A stretch of 64,000 nt of DNA from positions 461,643 through 525,642 of the forward strand of contig OZ245022.1 in the NCBI GenBank assembly GCA_965223835.1. The letters are read 5' to 3'. The translations under genes were made by a program, and so were the position numbers. The notes beneath the pieces were generated by a model that saw nothing but the letters and a program-made list of their open reading frames with translations, did not search any database and was not told where the DNA came from. The stretch is from CAVYXZ01 sp965223835 (lineage in GTDB: Bacteria > Chloroflexota > Anaerolineae > Aggregatilineales > Phototrophicaceae). Below, piece by piece: positions 18,790 through 28,759 of the stretch (the first letter of the stretch is position 1; each line of letters begins with the position of its first letter).

Positions 18790-20004
18790 TCATGCCAGAT
18801 AAGTAGCCAATGCCTGAAGTGAGGGGCCACTGTCGAGATAAGTTGGCGGCTTAGGATCGAGCCAATCAACTAGCGCATTCTTGATGGCGAAGGCAAAAAA
18901 GTGATTACCAGCCGGATTGTAATGGCCTATATAGTAACGCGCAGCATATTCTTGGGCGGAACAATTAAACTGGCGATAATCCTCGATGTGCTTCTGAAGG
19001 GTATCAACATAGTTCAGGTTATTGTCACGTAGATAATCAACAAAAAGCTGGTCGAAACGATTTTCACCGTTGCAGGCCCGGATTACATCGTTGTTGCTAT
19101 AGCTCAGCAAAACGAGTAACTTCTTGCCTTTTTGCTCAGTATATGCCTGCATCCGATCGACAACAACCATTGATGATTGCAGCGCAACGTGACGCAACAT
19201 AGCCTCGGCACTGTGGGCAGCCCTTTCCGCCGTGCTAAAGTCAACTGGCACTGAGAGCGCATCCGCAACATCGCGTAGCTGTTCGAACTGAACATCAGAC
19301 ACACCTTCAATCGCCAACCGAGCCTGGACATCAAACCGATCACGGAATGTCGCTACCACATAATCCAGGTCGCATAATTGGTAAAGCGCCTCCGGCGTTG
19401 GGCACAGATTGGGTTGGTCCTCGAACTGGCCGGTCGCAGGGTTCAAGCGCAGATGCATCCAGGGGTTCGCGTGAAACATCCAGGCTTGCTCATTAGCTGT
19501 GTCAATCTGATCCAACCGCCGCCGAAAACCAGCGATATGCAGCCACCGCCAGCTATAAATGCTGCGGCGGTGATCGTCTGACCAAATGTTGAGAATAACG
19601 TACTCAGCCGCTGCGCGGGTTTCCTCTTCACGCAACATACGACGATAGGCCTGGTAAACACCATAGCCACCGATCCCAAAATTGCGAATAGGTTCGCCAA
19701 AATGGGCTGCTAAATACTCTTGCCAGGTCTCACCATCGCTGACCTGATGGCACTGGGTAAAACTGTTACCATAGGCGTTGATGCGCCCTGGCCGGTGGGC
19801 ATAATGTTGCTGACGGCGTGCGGTGCCTGAGTCATAGTGCCCAATGGTATAGCTATTGTCCACACCATCACGCACAACAGCCGCCTGCAAAAGGTAGCCC
19901 AGTTCTGGGTCAAATTTTGCCCAGTTGTGGGCTGTCTCATCGAGGAAACGGTCGATCATCTCACGAGTTAACACCGCCTGCTTCAGGAAATCTATCGTGT
20001 TCAT
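18790..20004 (-). CDS. SGNH/GDSL-like hydrolase, substrate unknown
   Basis: A 404-aa protein. The start at 20004 (MNTIDFLKQAV) has a strong AAAGGAGG site; the longer in-frame start at 20103 does not. NAYGNSFTQCHQVSDGETWQ resembles SGNH block I (Ser in GNSFT), FGIGGYGVYQAYRRM block II/III, and GHYNPAGNHFFAFAIKNAL the C-terminal Asp/His block with His near residue 370. No signal peptide is seen, so the enzyme is cytoplasmic. It is first in the operon with the hybrid sensor and family 5 importer, suggesting deacylation of an imported acylated sugar. Assignment to SGNH is by motif only. Confidence 0.65.
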   Translation of the reverse strand: MNTIDFLKQAVLTREMIDRFLDETAHNWAKFDPELGYLLQAAVVRDGVDNSYTIGHYDSGTARRQQHYAHRPGRINAYGNSFTQCHQVSDGETWQEYLAAHFGEPIRNFGIGGYGVYQAYRRMLREEETRAAAEYVILNIWSDDHRRSIYSWRWLHIAGFRRRLDQIDTANEQAWMFHANPWMHLRLNPATGQFEDQPNLCPTPEALYQLCDLDYVVATFRDRFDVQARLAIEGVSDVQFEQLRDVADALSVPVDFSTAERAAHSAEAMLRHVALQSSMVVVDRMQAYTEQKGKKLLVLLSYSNNDVIRACNGENRFDQLFVDYLRDNNLNYVDTLQKHIEDYRQFNCSAQEYAARYYIGHYNPAGNHFFAFAIKNALVDWLDPKPPTYLDSGPSLQALATYLA

Positions 20005-20121
20005 CGTGCCTCCTTTAGCGTCACAGTCACTAACCTGGACAGCGCCAAGGTTATCGTTTCGCATAAATCGACGTACAGCGCGTCCTATGCCACCAGCATA
20101 CACCAGGGAGCAGTAGGGGAC

Positions 20122-20147
20122 AAAAAACGCCTGGTAATTGGCGCTTT
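20122..20147 (-). terminator. Rho-independent terminator after the ceramidase-like gene
   Basis: Read on the minus strand, AAAGCGCC, an 8-base loop AATTACCA and GGCGTTTTTT form an 8-bp stem (one G-T pair) ending in a T run. It lies 130 bp beyond the end of the ceramidase-like gene and separates that operon from the next one. Confidence 0.65.
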
Positions 20148-20276
20148 AAGTTCATGAAAAAGTCACTTTATTGATCTCATGTTTTATTGCGTAAACCGGC
20201 CTATACACATTTGTAGTCTTTAGAATCGTAGACAGATAATCAATGAACGACCTTACTCCAACAAATTTAACGCTGT

Positions 20277-21599
20277 TTAATTTTGTATTCCCGGATACAA
20301 ATGGTCTAGCAGTTGTTTGCAATGATGCTTAACGATCGTTTCGCATTCGGGGGTCAGGTATGGCAGACCGTACAGTTTGGGTGCTCCCACCACTTCATAA
20401 CCGCCCAGCAAGAAGGCTTCGCCAGTCGGGATGTAACCCCGCATTTCGTTAGTGTAGGCGAAAACCAGCGTATGCGGGAATGGCGACTCAGCCTTGAGGT
20501 CAAGTTGATATTCGACAAATGGTTCATGATTAAGGCCCATCATGACCAGACTATCCCCAAGTGCAAAGCCTTGAACTGTCATTGGTAGACCCGAAGGTGT
20601 ACTTTCAGCATATTGGGCCATGCGATCTGCCCAGTTACATAGGGTTGCGGCATCATCCAACGTGCGGGCATCGGTTTCATGATCTTGGAGAACAGCATAG
20701 CTCTCATAGACCCGGTCAACTAAGGCCTGCGCCATCGCCGGGTTCACGGTCTGGAACGGCAGGGTAATGTGCTCAGTAGCGACCCGAACGACGCCGGCAT
20801 CAATCGTAACCGCGTCGGTATAGGCCAAAACCACCGCCTCGGCAAGCTGCGTGCCGATGGCCTGGGCCGCAGCGAAGCCCCCGCGCCACTGACGCACATT
20901 GACGTTTCCTGCACAGCCCTGCGCGTACAGTGGGATCACATGCTGACCCAGACGTGACTGGATAGCCGTCACCGTGGCTCCCGGAAAATCCGCCGAGAAC
21001 AGGGTCGCTGTGTCGTGGACAGTGACCGGGTGTGCGGGGGTACTGAATAAGACGGCGATTAAATCCCCCGCTGCTAATGTATGGACAAAAAGACAATCTA
21101 CCTGATGATAAACTGGCCCTGCCGGATTATCCTCCAGTCGGGTGCGTCCCATCGTCGCCACGCGGCGGTTGATCCCGATGTTGACCGGAGCCTGTCCGAC
21201 GGACAGCGTTGCAGGCGTAAGCTGATGCAGCGCGTCATCGATGGTGTCGGTCACCTTCCTCACCAATTCGGCCTCCCACTCAGGGTCGCGTCGGGCCTGG
21301 CAGCAGTCGATAGTAATCGGGGCACTATGGGTATGGCTGGCATTCAACATCAACTCTTCAGGGGAAAGCCCGGTCCGCTTGAACACAGCTTGCTGGATCT
21401 GGTCAACCAGCGCAGCATCCAAGCCCAACAGATCCAGGGTGACAATAGCGATCGTCGTGGAACCATCATGCAAGAGTAGCACGCGGGCGTACAACTCATC
21501 GTGGATACCGGTGGTCGCGACGCCACGCGGTTCCAGCATTTCGCCCCCTACTGGCGGGGTAATGATCATTGCTGCTGCTGCCGCTTGCAAGTCAGTCAT
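20277..21599 (-). CDS. Neutral/alkaline ceramidase-like hydrolase
   Basis: 440 aa related to the N-terminal domain of neutral ceramidases. The metal-site motif LNASHTHSAP is near residue 85, FSADFPGATVTAIQ resembles the catalytic Ser region, and YAQGCAGNVNVRQWRGG corresponds to the NGDVSPN-like segment. MRGYIPTGEAFLLGGYE near the end is another conserved block. There is no signal peptide, unlike secreted ceramidases, and members in such sugar operons are of unknown function. The gene begins 7 bp after the GH38-type gene, so it is co-transcribed with it and the MalFG-type permeases. A substrate other than ceramide is likely. Confidence 0.75.
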   Translation of the reverse strand: MTDLQAAAAAMIITPPVGGEMLEPRGVATTGIHDELYARVLLLHDGSTTIAIVTLDLLGLDAALVDQIQQAVFKRTGLSPEELMLNASHTHSAPITIDCCQARRDPEWEAELVRKVTDTIDDALHQLTPATLSVGQAPVNIGINRRVATMGRTRLEDNPAGPVYHQVDCLFVHTLAAGDLIAVLFSTPAHPVTVHDTATLFSADFPGATVTAIQSRLGQHVIPLYAQGCAGNVNVRQWRGGFAAAQAIGTQLAEAVVLAYTDAVTIDAGVVRVATEHITLPFQTVNPAMAQALVDRVYESYAVLQDHETDARTLDDAATLCNWADRMAQYAESTPSGLPMTVQGFALGDSLVMMGLNHEPFVEYQLDLKAESPFPHTLVFAYTNEMRGYIPTGEAFLLGGYEVVGAPKLYGLPYLTPECETIVKHHCKQLLDHLYPGIQN

Positions 21600-21606
21600 G
21601 ATGGGT

Positions 21607-24315
21607 TCAGCCTCCGGTGAACACCACCCGCATGGTCTGGAATTGGTGCGGTTCCAGGTGGCCGGTGATCACATTATCAGCAACCGCAACCTCTGTTGCT
21701 ATGGTCGGTTCCTCCAGGAGCGTGACCGCTGCAACCTGCGCTGAAGCCAGATCATGTAAGCGAAGGGTATATGTCGCGGACTGGCCGGAAATTTCCTGAA
21801 GGCGGATGACCACACCATTGCCATCGTCAGCGACCTTGAAGCCGACGATCTGTACCGAAGCCGGTGTGAGATCATAGAAGCTGTGTGATTCGGGCAGGTG
21901 AACCGGGACATCTGTGGTGCGCTGACTGAACCCCGGCGGACGGTCCTTGACCGGCAGCACCAACGGGTCAACCGTGGCCTCAGCCCCAAATTGGGATGCT
22001 GCCACCGGGTCGAACGGGCCGACATGGGGCAGCAACCGATAACGGAAGCGCGTCCAACCGGACTGCTTCTGGACAAAATTGGTCCACCAGTGGTTATTCA
22101 TCGGCCAGCCAACCAGATAAGGTTGTTCCAGTTGTAGTTGGGACTGGTGTTTATGATTGGTGAAGCCCCCCAGATGAACCAGCGGGGCGTCGGGTGTGGC
22201 GACAGTCAAGCCGCGATCAGCATTACTCAGGTCAACCCACTGTTGGACCGCATAGAAATCACGGCAGGCGTTGATCAACTGCTGATCTTCAGCCTGGACA
22301 ATCGCCCCGGCGACATCGTAATGAATTGACGGCGCAGCCAACGTGATCGGAAACGCGATATAAACCGACTCCGGTTCGGCAACCGCGATTTTTTCCAGAT
22401 CGTAAATTAAGTCAATCCAGGGGAGGTCATCATAGAGGACAATCTGTACGCGCAGGTCATGAACACCGGGGGCTGCCAGTTGCAGCATCAACCGCGCCTG
22501 ACCATTGCCCGGTACGAACTCGCGGCGGATCACTCGGGTTGGTCCCTGGTGTATGGGCGCAAGGTGCGGACGATAGTCATAGTCTTCGGGGGGTGCGGGC
22601 AGTTGAATATCGGTGCGTCCATTGGGGGTACTGAGATATTCGTACACGTACTGCCCCAATCGCCAGGGGGTGGTCGCATCAACCCACTCGTAATCGTCAG
22701 CCGTCGTCTTCAGGCTGCGGATAGCGCCTGAAACGGTATCAACTGTCACATGATAGTAGCGATTTGTCAGAGTCCAGCCATGATTGCGGACCGTCGTTTG
22801 AGTGGTAACGCCATCGGACGGACGCGGCACAAATTCAGGCGTTTGCACGCCTCCGGGTGCTGGTTGCGCCTGGGAAAGATGCAACGGAATCGTGGCATAG
22901 CCTCCTGCTGGCAGGTCAAGCACACCGTAATCTACCGTGCGTGTGGTCGCCCCCTGGATACTGCCGATTTCCAGGTCACGCTCCAGCCGATCTGGTTCCC
23001 AGCCCGATTCGTTGACACGCGGTAGATACAGCGGATACCGTCGTGACCAGGGCAGTGGATTAAAGATAATGGCCCGCAGTTGTTCGGACTGATCCAACCT
23101 CGCCGCCAGATTGTGACCGGACTGTTGTGCCAGTTGGGTTACTGCTGACAGCGCATCGTAGGCGTATACGGCTTTGCGATACCATTGACCCCGCGACTGC
23201 ACCGAGTCGGCATGGCTGATGCTCTCACTGGCCCCATAGGTGTGTTCGTCATACAGGGCAATGTTCTGCCACGCCGCAGCGTCCAGGTCAGCCGAATAGT
23301 CCAACGGTTGGGGCAAACCCTGTAACAAGGCCGATAAGTGCTGGACAGCAGTGTATTGGGTCTGTGTCTGACGAATCAGCGCAGTTTCAAACGCCGCTGA
23401 ATTGGCCCCCTGTGCCCACCAATCATCCCAGTTGCCGCTGCGGGTTTCAAGCTCATCGGCGGGCAGGTTATGGAGCCGCGCAAACAGGTCTTCGAGCGTC
23501 ACGATGCGCATTCTAGGCTGCCAACCACGGTGGTTCCAATCGCGCACGAAACGCACCAGCGCTTCATCCGGCCCGTCATTGTCCCACATAAACGAGGTAA
23601 TGATCTGTAGGAAAGCAAAGTCATAGGGATACTGATTATCTTCGAGTGATTGAATATAGTCGGCGATAGGTTGCCGTGCCTGGTCAATGTCATAATGCCA
23701 GATACGTTTGCCAGCGGTTGGCAGTGGCACCCGGGGGATTCCGATATTGTTGCCATCACCGTAATGTTCCCCGTGCCAGGTGAGCAATTTGCGTCCACTG
23801 GGACTTTCCCAATGAAACCCAATGGGGCGCGGCTGTGGGTCCGGGGCCATCGCCCGGTTGATTGCCATTGTCAGCCCGTCAAATCCGGCGTCAATGAGCA
23901 TATCGACCAGCCCCCAGCTTTGCCCGTTGACATCGCAGTTGAGCGCGTAGCGAATATCGAAGCCGTAGTCGCGGCGGAGTTGGCCGACCACGCTCAAGGT
24001 GCGGGCCAGCATGTCAGTCGAGTAGAGCGGCGAGACATTGCAATACATGCCGCCAAAGCCGATAAGTCCCTGCTGATGCAGCGCCTGTAAGCGTTCGATC
24101 TCGCGCGTGGTGGCGTGTTTCAGGAAATCCGCAACGATGATGGTGGTTTCGCACGTCCACTTAAACTGCTCACCGGGTTGACCAGCGGCATAGCGTTCAG
24201 CCAGGATCATGGCCCGGCGGATATAGTCCCGCTGCAAGGCGAACACATTGGCTTGATAATTGGTGTAACCGATGTCCGTATGCGAATGATGCAGCAGCAA
24301 GATCTCTCTAATCAT
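21607..24315 (-). CDS. GH38-type glycosidase (alpha-mannosidase-like N-terminal domain)
   Basis: 902 aa. The N-terminus MIREILLLHHSHTDIGYTNY holds the His-x-Asp metal motif (His12, Asp14) of GH38 alpha-mannosidases. ALNCDVNGQSWGLVDMLIDA contains the nucleophile-type Asp, and LLTWHGEHYGDGNNIG follows. The remaining 500 residues are beta-rich, as in the GH38 C-terminal domains. It belongs to the DUF5054-like branch rather than classical mannosidases. No signal peptide, so it acts inside the cell. The ATG overlaps the MalG-type stop (ATGA), showing tight coupling to the importer. Linkage specificity cannot be told. Confidence 0.8.
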   Translation of the reverse strand: MIREILLLHHSHTDIGYTNYQANVFALQRDYIRRAMILAERYAAGQPGEQFKWTCETTIIVADFLKHATTREIERLQALHQQGLIGFGGMYCNVSPLYSTDMLARTLSVVGQLRRDYGFDIRYALNCDVNGQSWGLVDMLIDAGFDGLTMAINRAMAPDPQPRPIGFHWESPSGRKLLTWHGEHYGDGNNIGIPRVPLPTAGKRIWHYDIDQARQPIADYIQSLEDNQYPYDFAFLQIITSFMWDNDGPDEALVRFVRDWNHRGWQPRMRIVTLEDLFARLHNLPADELETRSGNWDDWWAQGANSAAFETALIRQTQTQYTAVQHLSALLQGLPQPLDYSADLDAAAWQNIALYDEHTYGASESISHADSVQSRGQWYRKAVYAYDALSAVTQLAQQSGHNLAARLDQSEQLRAIIFNPLPWSRRYPLYLPRVNESGWEPDRLERDLEIGSIQGATTRTVDYGVLDLPAGGYATIPLHLSQAQPAPGGVQTPEFVPRPSDGVTTQTTVRNHGWTLTNRYYHVTVDTVSGAIRSLKTTADDYEWVDATTPWRLGQYVYEYLSTPNGRTDIQLPAPPEDYDYRPHLAPIHQGPTRVIRREFVPGNGQARLMLQLAAPGVHDLRVQIVLYDDLPWIDLIYDLEKIAVAEPESVYIAFPITLAAPSIHYDVAGAIVQAEDQQLINACRDFYAVQQWVDLSNADRGLTVATPDAPLVHLGGFTNHKHQSQLQLEQPYLVGWPMNNHWWTNFVQKQSGWTRFRYRLLPHVGPFDPVAASQFGAEATVDPLVLPVKDRPPGFSQRTTDVPVHLPESHSFYDLTPASVQIVGFKVADDGNGVVIRLQEISGQSATYTLRLHDLASAQVAAVTLLEEPTIATEVAVADNVITGHLEPHQFQTMRVVFTGG

Positions 24316-25193
24316 GCTTTGACCGCCCCGGCAGACAAGCCAGAGACCAGATAGCGCTGCAAGACTGAGAACACAATCAGGACCGGCACGACATTGACCA
24401 GTGATGCGCTCGCCAGCAGGCGGAAATCGGACTCATCTGGGCCGATTAACCGAAAGGTCCCAACGGTTAGCGGGATCAGGTCCGGTTTACGCAACAGCAC
24501 GGAAGCAGTGGTGAAGTCGTTCCAGTGGGCAATGAATTGCAGAATGCCCAGGGCGGCCAGGCCAGGGATCAACGAGGGCAGCAGAATCTGCCAGATAATG
24601 CGAAAACGCGATGCCCCATCAATGGCAGCCGCTTCATCCAGTTCAATAGGAATGGCATCAAAATAACCTTTCAGGAACCAGGTCGCATAGGCGATGCCAC
24701 CAGCACCGTAGAGTAAGATGATGCCATGTCGTGTATCCACTAAGTCCAGTCTGCTCATCATGACAAATACCGGTATGACGCGCACCAGACTTGGCACCAG
24801 TTGAACCAGCAGTAAGAATGTGAGGAAAAGTCTCTTGCCCTGGAAGTAGTTGCGGGACAGACCATAGGCGGTCAGAATGCCAAAAAAGATCGTCAATAGT
24901 GAGCCACCGGTCGCATATAACACGCTGTTTGCCAGGTAGTGCGGAACGGGGGTTGTCTGGAAAATCTCGGTATACGAGGTGAAGTCAAATTCACTGGGAA
25001 TCAAACCCAACGGGTTACGATAAACTTCCCAGTTCGGTTTAACCGACAGGCTGGCAAGCCAGACGATGGGATAAACAAAGATCAACGATGCGGTGATCGC
25101 CAGCAGATAACTGAGCGCTTTCTGGAAAAAGCGGGTGGCTCGGTAGCCGCCGACGGCACGGGTAGCCCGAACGGTCGTTACATTAACGGTCAT
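24312..25193 (-). CDS. Sugar ABC permease, MalG type
   Basis: 293 aa, six hydrophobic segments, with FVYPIVWLASLSVKPNWEVY after the first helix and the EAA loop IPIELDEAAAIDGASRFRII followed by LLPSLIPGL. It overlaps both neighbours by 4 bases (ATGA), MalF-type upstream and GH38-type downstream. Family CUT1 permeases import oligosaccharides without phosphorylation. Confidence 0.93.
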   Translation of the reverse strand: MTVNVTTVRATRAVGGYRATRFFQKALSYLLAITASLIFVYPIVWLASLSVKPNWEVYRNPLGLIPSEFDFTSYTEIFQTTPVPHYLANSVLYATGGSLLTIFFGILTAYGLSRNYFQGKRLFLTFLLLVQLVPSLVRVIPVFVMMSRLDLVDTRHGIILLYGAGGIAYATWFLKGYFDAIPIELDEAAAIDGASRFRIIWQILLPSLIPGLAALGILQFIAHWNDFTTASVLLRKPDLIPLTVGTFRLIGPDESDFRLLASASLVNVVPVLIVFSVLQRYLVSGLSAGAVKA

Positions 25194-26134
25194 CGGCCTG
25201 TATCCTCCTCACGATCCAGCAAGACTAACCACAGATAAATCACGGCGAAGATCATAATAATCATGAACATGACAACCCCGATAGCGGCGCCACGCCCCAG
25301 TAATCCGACTGACGATTCGCCCCCGAACGCGGTTTGGTACATCCGAAAGCCGATTGTGGAGGTGGCCCGGCCCGGTCCACCATTGGTCAGCACGAGAATT
25401 TTCTCAAAGATCTGAAACGCCCCCAGGAAGATGAAGATCAACGAAAGACCGGCAATCTGCCGCAGCATCGGTAACTTTACGTAAACAATTTTTTGCCAGA
25501 TATTGGCCCCGTCAACGGTGGCGGCTTCCATGACCTCTGGTGGAATCGTTTGCAAACCGCCCAGCATAAACACCATAGTAAACCCTACGCTCTGCCAGAC
25601 GTTGACGATGAACACCGATAGCCGCGCATTGTTCACATCACTAAACCACGTCACCGACGGCAGGCCGAATTGCCCCAACCAGGCATTGATGACACCGACC
25701 TGACTTTCATGCAGGATCAAGCGCCACATCAGGCCCACAACCACGCTGGAAATCGCCATCGGGATAATGATCGCCAGCCGAAAGAACAAGCGCCCCCGCA
25801 GTTGTTGATCCAGCAATAATGCCAGCCCAAATCCCAACACAAACTGCGTCGGCACGGTGAAAAAAACGAATATAAATGTGAATGACAGGACTTCGCGGAA
25901 AATCGGGTCATTGGCAATAAATGCAAAGTTTTCCAGGCCGACCCATTGGGCCTGGTACACAGTGGCGATATTCATATCGGTCATCGCCACATAAAACTGG
26001 TAAAAAATGGGGTAGATGCTGAACAATAAGTAAAGCAGCAGACCTGGCAAAATAAACGGCCAGGGGCCGCCAACAAAACGTTCCAAAAAACTCTTTTGTA
26101 CGGGGTAGCCCGTCGCTACTGCCTGGCTCGCCAT
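25190..26134 (-). CDS. Sugar ABC permease, MalF type
   Basis: 314 aa with LPGLLLYLLFSIYPIFYQFY as first helix and a large periplasmic segment carrying the standard CUT1 sequence VGLENFAFIANDPIFREVLS. The EAA loop is IPPEVMEAATVDGANIWQKI. A GAGG site precedes the ATG. Its stop overlaps the MalG-type start. No ATPase gene for this importer is present nearby, so it probably uses a shared MsmX/UgpC-type ATPase encoded elsewhere, as is common for CUT1 systems. Confidence 0.93.
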   Translation of the reverse strand: MASQAVATGYPVQKSFLERFVGGPWPFILPGLLLYLLFSIYPIFYQFYVAMTDMNIATVYQAQWVGLENFAFIANDPIFREVLSFTFIFVFFTVPTQFVLGFGLALLLDQQLRGRLFFRLAIIIPMAISSVVVGLMWRLILHESQVGVINAWLGQFGLPSVTWFSDVNNARLSVFIVNVWQSVGFTMVFMLGGLQTIPPEVMEAATVDGANIWQKIVYVKLPMLRQIAGLSLIFIFLGAFQIFEKILVLTNGGPGRATSTIGFRMYQTAFGGESSVGLLGRGAAIGVVMFMIIMIFAVIYLWLVLLDREEDTGR

Positions 26135-26168
26135 ACCACAACCTCACAATAAAACGGACAATTTCAAA

Positions 26169-26198
26169 ACAGGGGCCAGCATTGATGCCCACCCCTGT
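26169..26198 (-). repeat. Hairpin between binding-protein and MalF-type genes
   Basis: ACAGGGG (26169-26175) and CCCCTGT (26192-26198) form a 7-bp stem with a 16-base loop, in the 93-bp gap behind the binding-protein gene. It resembles the stabilising structure often found after malE-type genes. Confidence 0.5.
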
Positions 26199-26227
26199 GA
26201 TTATTTACTTCATCAGCCGCTTGATGC

Positions 26228-27538
26228 TTACAGTGCGTCGTACTCGCGCTGGGTTTCAGCCGCCGCGTCATCCAGTGCTTCGCCAATGGTTGCATCACCA
26301 CTGGCCGCCCGGCCCAACGCCGTCTCAATGGCAACCCGCATCGGGTTAAAGATGGGAGCCAACGGCACCACATGCCCATTTTCCAGCGCCTGCAGCGTCA
26401 CCAAAGCAAAGTGATCTTCAGCATAGAAGGGGTCTTCCGCCAGGATCGCCGGACGGGTGGGTATCCAACCACCGGCTTTGCAGGTGTTGGCAACGGCGCG
26501 TTCACCAGTCGCATGCAGTACCCAGGCCGCAGCAGCGGCAGCAGTGGCTTCGTCATCTACTGGCACCGCCGCGATGTTCCAACCACCAGCCTGATAATAA
26601 CCCATGCCGGCTTCGTCCGGGTAAGGCAGCGGCACGGCGGACCACAGCGCATACTCATCGGGCGGGAGGTTTGGCTCCAACTGACGAATATGGTGATTGC
26701 TGTTGCCCGCAAAGCTATACACGTTACCCGCATAGACATCTGGCAGTTGCTGGATCTGATCGTTGGCGACGGCTGCTGGCGGAATCAGATCATCGTTGAC
26801 GAGGCCAATGTAATATTCAAACATCATTTCCCAGATGGCGCGATTTTCCGGCTCGAAGGCGATCGGTGCCCCCATCTCGTCCACGTACTCACCGCCCAGC
26901 GCGATGTATAGGCCGGAGTTCATCTGGAGCCAGCCAACGAACGGATGGGTAAACGCATACTTGTTACCGCCTTCTTCATCACGGATGCGCTGGGCAACTT
27001 CACGCACCTGCGACCAGGTTTGCGGCGGTTCCAGAATTTTTGCGGTGTTGTAATAGTACAATGGCGTATCCGTATTGTGCCACAGGTTTACGACCTGACC
27101 ATCAACGGTCACGGTGTCCTGCACCCAATCGAAGAATTCACCAATTTCACCATCCATAAAGGGCGTGAGGTCCATTGAATGCCCGGCTTGTGCCCTAACC
27201 GCCGTTTCGCTGTGATTGAACCAGTAGGAATCAGCATTACCCGCTTCGATTTCCTGGGTTAGCGTAGCCGGATTACCGTCAAACACAATTTCCTCGACCT
27301 GAATCCCTTGCTCAGCGTACCGATCGTTAAAGGTATCAATGACACCCCGGAAAGCAATCTGCCGTTCGGTCCGCCGATCCTGGGTTGAGGACCACTGGTT
27401 GGTGAGGAAGCGGACTGTAACCCCATCACCCTGAGCCAGGGTGGCAGCGACATTGATCAGGTTGCTGGCGGTAAGTGTGCCCCCACCCAGCGCCAACGCC
27501 ATCTGCATAAATTTACGCCGTGAAATGTCTGTCATCAT
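26228..27538 (-). CDS. Sugar ABC substrate-binding protein, family 1, Tat-exported
   Basis: About 436 aa, an SBP_bac_1 protein. The N-terminus MMTDISRRKFMQMALALGGG is a twin-arginine signal with AAGGAG just ahead; ATGs at 27538 and 27535 are both possible. GGWNIAAVPVDDEATAAAAA and AWVLHATGERAVANTCKAGG are typical C-lobe segments. It works with the two permeases downstream. The ligand is unknown, but the downstream GH38-type enzyme suggests an alpha-linked oligosaccharide. Confidence 0.92.
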   Translation of the reverse strand: MMTDISRRKFMQMALALGGGTLTASNLINVAATLAQGDGVTVRFLTNQWSSTQDRRTERQIAFRGVIDTFNDRYAEQGIQVEEIVFDGNPATLTQEIEAGNADSYWFNHSETAVRAQAGHSMDLTPFMDGEIGEFFDWVQDTVTVDGQVVNLWHNTDTPLYYYNTAKILEPPQTWSQVREVAQRIRDEEGGNKYAFTHPFVGWLQMNSGLYIALGGEYVDEMGAPIAFEPENRAIWEMMFEYYIGLVNDDLIPPAAVANDQIQQLPDVYAGNVYSFAGNSNHHIRQLEPNLPPDEYALWSAVPLPYPDEAGMGYYQAGGWNIAAVPVDDEATAAAAAAWVLHATGERAVANTCKAGGWIPTRPAILAEDPFYAEDHFALVTLQALENGHVVPLAPIFNPMRVAIETALGRAASGDATIGEALDDAAAETQREYDAL

Positions 27539-27583
27539 CAATCTCCTTAACTATTAAACGTATCGGTATTTCACTGGTCATGT

Positions 27584-28741
27584 CTATGTATCAGCCTCAC
27601 CTCCTTTCATAGCGCGGTGGGCAATCTCGATCGGAACCTGAATCGCCTGGGTTGGCCCCGTAATTGACCCATCCAATCGGCCCAGCAGCAATCTTGCGGC
27701 TTCTCGTCCCAGCGCTTCACCCGGTTGCAGCGCGGTTGCGACATGATAGGGGCCGTAATCCACTGGCAACCGATGCCCAAATCCCGCAATTTCGATCTGA
27801 AGTTCATAATCCTGACTTTGATTACCGGCCAGCGCAACTTTGGCCCGCTCAGTATTGATGAGCATCAGGTCATATGTCAGCCGTTCGGAGACATCGTGGT
27901 TGACGGCTATCAACCCGGTCGGTTGGCAGCGTTCCACGCGCTCCTGTAGTTTCTGGGTGAGTTCGGCACTGTTACCAGTGGTGATAAGCGGATTGTACGA
28001 GGCATAAATATCCAGCCATAACAGGTCATCGGAAACATCAATCTCATGGTCATGCATGGCCTGATGAAAGCCAGCTAATCGATTCTGTATGCTGGTCGTT
28101 TCGAGTTCGTGGCGGGTGACAAACGCAATGCGTCGATGCCCCCGAGCAATGAGGGTTTTCGTGAGTTCATAACTCGCTTGATGACCATCAAATACAACGT
28201 AATCCGTATCGAGTTCAGGGTAGTAACGATCAACCATGACCATCGGAAACTGCCGGGATTGCAGCTGCTGAAAAAGGCGCAGCCCCCGCCGGTCTTTGGG
28301 ATAAATAATCAGCCCATCGACATCTTGCAGCAGCATGTCGCTGACAGTAGCCAGATCGGTACCGCTGTTTTCATAGAGTCCGATGACATGAAGGTGGCAG
28401 CGCTGGTCCGCAATGACCTGAGCGATACCCATTTGCACACTGTAGTGATAGGGATGCAGCAGGCCGCCGGGTAGAAACGCAATGGTCTTGACATCGGCGG
28501 TGTGATTATCGGCCTCTATGACGAAGGTGCCGCGCCCATGTTGCCGTTCGATCAAGTTTTCGCCTGCCAGCAAATCAAGCGCTTTGACAATCGTAATCCG
28601 ACTCACACCATAATCTTTGACCAGTTGGCGTTCTGGCGGCAATGCATCGCCGGGTGCAAATTCCTGTTGCTGGATGCGACTTAGCAGCGACGCATAAACC
28701 TGATAATAAAGTGGCAGTGGATTTTCAGAATTTACTTTCAT
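27584..28741 (-). CDS. GntR-type regulator with LacI-like sugar-binding domain
   Basis: About 385 aa. Residues 1-75 form the GntR winged helix (LYYQVYASLLSRIQQQEFAP, then DALPPERQLVKDYGVSRITI, and RQHGRGTFV). Residues 85-385 are a LacI/periplasmic-binding-like domain (IAFLPGGLLHPYHYSVQMGI, DGLIIYPKDRRGL, HRRIAFVTR). This AraR-like layout responds to a sugar in the cytoplasm. The start at 28741 (MKVNSENPLPLYY) is favoured over an upstream TTG. The gene leads the MalEFG/GH38 operon and has a palindromic operator directly upstream, so autoregulation and control of the importer are likely. Confidence 0.9.
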   Translation of the reverse strand: MKVNSENPLPLYYQVYASLLSRIQQQEFAPGDALPPERQLVKDYGVSRITIVKALDLLAGENLIERQHGRGTFVIEADNHTADVKTIAFLPGGLLHPYHYSVQMGIAQVIADQRCHLHVIGLYENSGTDLATVSDMLLQDVDGLIIYPKDRRGLRLFQQLQSRQFPMVMVDRYYPELDTDYVVFDGHQASYELTKTLIARGHRRIAFVTRHELETTSIQNRLAGFHQAMHDHEIDVSDDLLWLDIYASYNPLITTGNSAELTQKLQERVERCQPTGLIAVNHDVSERLTYDLMLINTERAKVALAGNQSQDYELQIEIAGFGHRLPVDYGPYHVATALQPGEALGREAARLLLGRLDGSITGPTQAIQVPIEIAHRAMKGGEADT

Positions 28742-28759
28742 AAATATTTTGTCCAAACA

